Assembly (NCBI RefSeq): GCF_001039355.2
Contig: NW_019775325.1
Coordinates: forward strand, 1 to 64,000
From: Lingula anatina
Lineage: Eukaryota; Brachiopoda; Lingulata; Lingulida; Lingulidae
Reading direction: 5' to 3'
Length of the DNA: 64,000 bases
Shown here in pieces: positions 61,906-64,000 of this stretch. Below the pieces are notes generated by a model, which searched no databases, was not told the DNA's origin, and saw only the letters and a program-made list of their open reading frames with translations. Positions within the stretch are counted from its first letter, which is position 1. Every line of letters begins with the position of its first letter. The position numbers and the translations under genes are program-made.

Positions 61906-63170
61906 ATGAGGATGTCTTTCCTCAAGTTACTCACTTGTGTTACGATTTTAATCGCGGAATCAACTTCAGCTGCCCGTTCAAAAAAACCGAACATCATTTT
62001 TATAGTTGCGGACGACTTAGGTAAGTAATAGTTAAATCACAAACGAGTAACAATCATTTTAGTTCAAGCACTAATTGCTAATGTGTGCACCAAATTTGTA
62101 ACACACAGATTGTTATGAAAACAAAATCAAGATTTTTTTTTTATCTCTCGATTCTGGCATGTTACATTGTATGTATATCTGTACATTTCAGTAAGTGAAT
62201 GTTAATCATTTTTCCCACGGGCCAGACCAATTTCTAAGTGCACATTTATCATTTGAGTCACTATCACTTTATTGTTATTTTGTCTGCCTTCATCTTATTG
62301 GGGTAATGAGCCGAGAGGGCTTGGTGTTCAAATCCGGTCTGGACTGGTTTGAACCTACAAATTTGCAGTGGTTATAACTGTTTTAAGAGCTTACGACCAT
62401 CTGTAATAATAGCAGCGTGCACGAAAATTACTTGGCGACTTCTTCTTTTCTTCATGGGCTTGTGCCGTTCACATCAGACAAAGCATTTTCTCCCCGAGAA
62501 CTGGTTGTGTGTAATGAAGTTGACAGTTCCCCCACCCTAACTTCTCCAATCATCATATTGTGGAGCAAGGACACCCAATACAACTGTTCACCCCATTTCA
62601 GGTCATTTTCTTTGTGGTGTTCTTATTTACAGACATAAATCACACTACCGGACACAAAATTTGTTACCAGCTGGAAGTTTTTCAGTTCAAGGGCTAACCT
62701 CTAATGCTTTATTCCTGCTGTCAATTTACTTGTGGAGAGGAACAGAGATCAAATAAAACCTAACACATTGCAGTGAATTTGTTCCAGATATTTAAGTAAT
62801 TTTCTACAAAGATTTTTTATGTTTGAGGGCTGCACTTTATATCAAAAGCTTTTTAACCCTCTTCACATGAGAGAAAGAGAGTGAAAATTGCACATATAGA
62901 AAGTCTTAAGCACAATAATTGTCCATAATAAACAAAACTATTTTTAATGTTGTTCTAAAGTTATTTTCTTTTTTATTTGAAAAATCATTACTCTTTGTGC
63001 CTTTTGAAGTCGATTAATTCCAAAACTACTTATATTTGTATAAATTTATTTTCATTAGGTTGGAATGATGTAGGCTGGAACAACCCAAGTATGCAGACAC
63101 CACACATGAATTATCTGGCAGAGAAGGGAGTTGTTTTCAACCAGTCTTATGTCCTGCCAGTTTGCACTCC
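61906..63170 (+). CDS. Arylsulfatase B-type sulfatase, first two exons (cut by window end)
   Basis: Sulfatases of this group hydrolyse sulfate esters of glycans in lysosomes or outside the cell, using a formylglycine made from a Cys. Exon 1 (61906-62020) encodes a signal peptide (about residues 1-22) and KPNIIFIVADDLG, the N-terminal metal-binding strand with D36 and D37. Exon 2 (63059-63170) encodes GWNDVGWNNPSMQTPHMNYL and ends in VCTP. The Cys (C74) begins the sulfatase signature CxPxR, and the Arg would come from the next exon, beyond 64000 or in sequence not recognised. GWNDVGW and TPHMN are typical of the arylsulfatase B/I/J group. No third exon was found up to 64000. Confidence 0.9.
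62285..62345 (+). mobile_element. tRNA-like SINE fragment in sulfatase intron
   Basis: The segment GGTAATGAGCCGAGAGGGCT is followed by GTTCAAATCCGG, a good B box. There is no complete tRNA fold. It is probably a SINE remnant. Confidence 0.4.
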
Positions 63171-63468
63171 GTATGTATCTTTTAGGTATTAAATTTCCAA
63201 AACTGTACAAACTCTACACTGATGGGTTACCACGAGTGTTAACATATTTTCCCATGCCAGCACACTTGGAGGAATAATACGAATTATTCATCCATGCGGC
63301 ACATGTACAGCAGCTGCAGAGTTTTTTTTAAAAAAAGCTGAGGAATGTTTAGTTTTTAAAAAATAAATGGGAAAGTTTAAAATACATTGATTAAATAATT
63401 TTGTTGGTCTTGGCTGTCTAGTAAGTCTTTTCTTTCTGGTTGCATTGTGACTGATGGTATACTTCAAA

Positions 63469-63631
63469 CAGGGGTGGATTTAGGGCGTCTTCTGGGTCTT
63501 CCAGAAGACTGTCAGATTTTCAAGTTTATTTCAGGTTTCTAATTTTTTCTGTTGGAAGACGGTCAAAAAGAGGATGGATCAACAAAGATAATTTGGAAGA
63601 CTGTCACAAAATATCTCTGGATCCACCCCTG
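63469..63631 (+). mobile_element. MITE family A, copy 4, complete
   Basis: This is the best preserved copy. The left end CAGGGGTGGAT and the right end ATCCACCCCTG are perfect inverted repeats. The body contains GAAGACTGTCAGATTTTCAA, GTTGGAAGACGGTCAAAAAG and the complement of the GATCCATCCTC core. It is 163 bp long, non-coding, and lies in the sulfatase intron. Confidence 0.88.
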
Positions 63632-64000
63632 TCAAAAATGTTTCTATTTTACTGAGAATTCACTGGAAAGGTGTTGCAACTGCATTGTCTATGCATTGCA
63701 TCTCTTCAACACAGCTTACTTGAGGTGAAATGCTATTCCTTTTGCTCAATATTTTTTTTCGTGTTGTCTCTGATTTATTTTTGCAAGTTCAATACACCTT
63801 TTCAGCCTTTTGATTTCAACACTGTCAGGTTGCTGTCTGCGCTTGAATGCATCTAGAAATTGGAAACCTGGCCACGCATTTTTATGCAGCAATTCTATTT
63901 GAAAAAGCCATGATTTTGGAAACTTTATACTCAGTAATGATCCTAATAGACCTTAAATTGTCTGAAGGAAGAAGTGACTAGTTTGGTTTCTACTGTGGCT

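Overview
The window is animal nuclear DNA. It is AT-rich, the genes are split by GT-AG introns, and there are many simple repeats, palindromic short transposons and tRNA-like SINE fragments. The proteins (RIC3 chaperone, CEPT1/CHPT1-type phosphotransferase, FMRFamide-receptor-like GPCR, pyruvate dehydrogenase component X, arylsulfatase B-type sulfatase) point to a marine invertebrate. A lophotrochozoan such as a mollusc is my best guess, but this is inference. Two single N positions (37643 and 40316), each joining two near-identical ends, show that this is a scaffolded draft assembly.

Layout on the + strand: a CA/CCA microsatellite; RIC3 (673-3623, six exons); a repeat block with twelve copies of a 146-bp unit (about 5220-6950); the last five exons of a CEPT1/CHPT1-like gene (7383-9001) whose catalytic 5' half is not seen; an intronless GPCR (45896-47152); PDHX (54637-59447, eleven exons, 491 residues); and the first two exons of an arylsulfatase (61906-63170), cut by the window end.

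The apparent 40-kb gene desert between 9 and 54 kb is not empty. On the minus strand I find many short segments with AG/GT boundaries, open frames and largely matching splice phases. They appear to form one large helical (ARM/HEAT-like) gene that I cannot name. It starts at 54530, head-to-head with PDHX and 106 bp away, and ends near 13955. If so, the GPCR lies inside one of its introns on the opposite strand. Several junctions are unresolved, and one exon (48833-49016) seems to carry a one-base frame break.

The rest is repeats: two interspersed MITE families (four copies each), a cluster of three adjacent palindromes (16696-17160), a foldback element (36204-36622), a 1.2-kb element with TTAA-flanked inverted ends (23002-24182), a 55-bp triplicate and many microsatellites. 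The 146-bp array carries eleven exact DR1-type nuclear-receptor motifs. The genes do not form a pathway. PDHX is mitochondrial, CEPT1 makes phospholipids, RIC3 matures acetylcholine receptors, the GPCR is a neuropeptide-type receptor and the sulfatase is lysosomal or secreted.
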